Part shown: positions 20,273 through 21,220 of the stretch, piece after piece
Numbering within the stretch: the first letter of the stretch is position 1
Layout of the letters: each line of letters begins with the position of its first letter
DNA from: Bog-756 sp036511155
GTDB lineage: Bacteria > Actinomycetota > Acidimicrobiia > Acidimicrobiales > RAAP-2
Reading direction: 5' to 3'
DNA: 21,220 nucleotides
NCBI GenBank assembly: GCA_036511155.1
Contig: DATCCR010000148.1
Span: 1-21,220 of the forward strand
The notes under the pieces: model-generated
Told to the model about the DNA's origin: nothing
Seen by the model: the letters and a program-made list of their open reading frames with translations, nothing else
Database searches by the model: none
Program-made: the position numbers and the translations under genes

Positions 20273-21220
20273 ATGCGGCTCGATCGCACCACCCCCGACC
20301 TCTCCACCCGACGGGCTGTACGGAGCCGACCGGGTGGCCCCCACCGCCACGTCACCCGAGCGTCCGCAGTCGGCGCCACCCTGTTGTGCGGCGCCCTCCT
20401 CCTCCCACTCGTTCCCGGGGTGGCGTCCGCGGCCGCGACCGTCCAGCTCAACACGGCGTCTCCCTTCGCCGTCCTGGCCGGAACCGCTGTCACCGATGTC
20501 CCGACCTCGGCCATCACCGGGAACGTCGGGCTCAGCCCGGCCGCCGGCAGCAACTATGCCGGGCTCACCCAGGCGGAGGTCACCGGGACCGTGTATGCGG
20601 CCGACGCCACCGGCCCGTCCGGATCGGTGGACAACCCGGGTCTGCTGACCCAGGCCAAGAACGATCTGACCACGGCCTACGTGTCGGCGGCCGGCGACGT
20701 GCCGACCACCACCTACGTCACCGGGGACAACCAGTTGGGTGGCAAGACCCTGACCCCGGGTGTCTACGCCTTCGGCCACGCGGCGACGGCCAACCTCACT
20801 GCCGCCAGCCCGCTGGTGCTGAACGGCAACGGCGACGCCGGAGCCGTGTGGGTGTTCCAGGCGTCCTCGGACCTGGTGACGGCCTCCAACTCCGTGGTGC
20901 AGCTCGAGAACGGTGCCCAGGCGTGCAACGTCTTCTGGGTCGTCGGCAGCTCGGCCACGCTGGCGACGGCGACGACGTTCGTCGGCACGGTCATGGCGCT
21001 CACCTCGGCGACGCTCGACACGGGTGCCACGGTCCAGGGTCGCATCCTCGCACGCAACGGTGCGGTGACCCTCGATGCCAACACGATCACCGTCCCGACC
21101 ACCTGTGCGACGAACTCGACCACGACCAGCACGACATCGGCCGGCGCGTCGTCGACGACGGCACCGGGCACCGGAGCCCCGGGGTCCACCGGTAGCGGCG
21201 GGACCGCCGCAGGTGCCACT
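20273..21220 (+). CDS. Secreted DUF3494 (ice-binding-protein-like) protein, 3' end outside window
   Basis: The frame is open from ATG 20273 to the window edge (316 codons, no stop). AAGGAG (20261-20266) sits 6 nt before the ATG. An unusually long basic n-region precedes the hydrophobic core (31-50) and an A-S-A-A-A cleavage site near 51-55. Residues 64-278 match DUF3494, the discontinuous beta-solenoid of bacterial and fungal ice-binding proteins: PFAVLAGTAVTD, ITGNVGLSP, LGGKTLTPGVY, the GDAGAVWVFQ strand, ENGAQACNVFWVVGSSATL (212-230), FVGTVMALTSATLDTGATV and ILARNGAVTLDANTITVP. Cys218 and Cys278 are the conserved pair. A Ser/Thr/Gly/Pro-rich linker starts at 280 and continues to the edge, probably leading to a wall or membrane anchor. 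DUF3494 proteins bind ice or act as surface adhesins; many in mesophiles have no shown ice activity, so the role here is open. Confidence 0.9.
   Translation, partial: MRLDRTTPDLSTRRAVRSRPGGPHRHVTRASAVGATLLCGALLLPLVPGVASAAATVQLNTASPFAVLAGTAVTDVPTSAITGNVGLSPAAGSNYAGLTQAEVTGTVYAADATGPSGSVDNPGLLTQAKNDLTTAYVSAAGDVPTTTYVTGDNQLGGKTLTPGVYAFGHAATANLTAASPLVLNGNGDAGAVWVFQASSDLVTASNSVVQLENGAQACNVFWVVGSSATLATATTFVGTVMALTSATLDTGATVQGRILARNGAVTLDANTITVPTTCATNSTTTSTTSAGASSTTAPGTGAPGSTGSGGTAAGAT

Noticed and set aside
1..21220. Mobile elements, tRNA/rRNA genes, CRISPR arrays, toxin-antitoxin or phage-defence genes
   Set aside because: I looked for transposase or integrase motifs, clover-leaf ends, regularly spaced repeats and small paired ORFs, and found none. 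The only regular repeat array is protein-coding (15869-16792).

Overview
The window is very GC-rich DNA (about 70% or more G+C) that is almost fully packed with genes. The protein types point to a high-GC actinobacterium: class III nucleotidyl cyclases with actinobacterial architectures, an LLM-class flavin monooxygenase, a DUF4232 lipoprotein, an acyl-CoA carboxyltransferase and several SDR dehydrogenases. An uncultured Acidimicrobiia-like lineage is my best guess, but it is an inference. I see no tRNA, rRNA, transposase, phage gene or CRISPR array.

Layout. (1) 2-1867 (+): the C-terminal part of an FAD-dependent oxidoreductase, then a PLP-dependent D-threonine aldolase/DSD1-type enzyme. (2) 2107-4533: an SRPBCC protein, an SGNH-hydrolase lipoprotein, then on the minus strand a DUF4232 lipoprotein and an unrecognised 126-aa protein. 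(3) 4661-9742: lipid/CoA-type metabolism, with a carboxyltransferase (+), a diiron ferritin-like protein plus a 2,4-dienoyl-CoA-reductase-like SDR (minus, likely co-transcribed), and a divergent SDR plus glyoxalase-fold pair (+, overlapping by 4 nt). (4) 9764-12220: a GT4 glycosyltransferase (minus) divergent from an LLM oxidoreductase (+). (5) 12244-20038: a nucleotide-signalling block holding a cyclase/STAND-ATPase/TPR regulator (minus), a secreted seven-repeat predicted beta-propeller (+), a six-TM diguanylate cyclase (+), a DJ-1/PfpI protein (minus) and an Rv1264-like adenylate cyclase (minus) whose frame is cut by one in-frame TGA. (6) 20273-end: a secreted DUF3494 (ice-binding-like) protein that runs off the window.

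The most notable points are the in-frame stop inside the regulatory domain of an otherwise intact adenylate cyclase, three second-messenger cyclases within 8 kb flanking two exported proteins, and a propeller protein in which each of seven repeats carries its own closely spaced cysteine pair. Small-scale structure includes a tandemly duplicated translation-start segment, a (CGG)7 tract at a divergent promoter, a strong Shine-Dalgarno sequence with no start codon, and an island of about 41% GC in front of the DUF3494 gene. Functions are assigned from motif recognition only; no database search was run.
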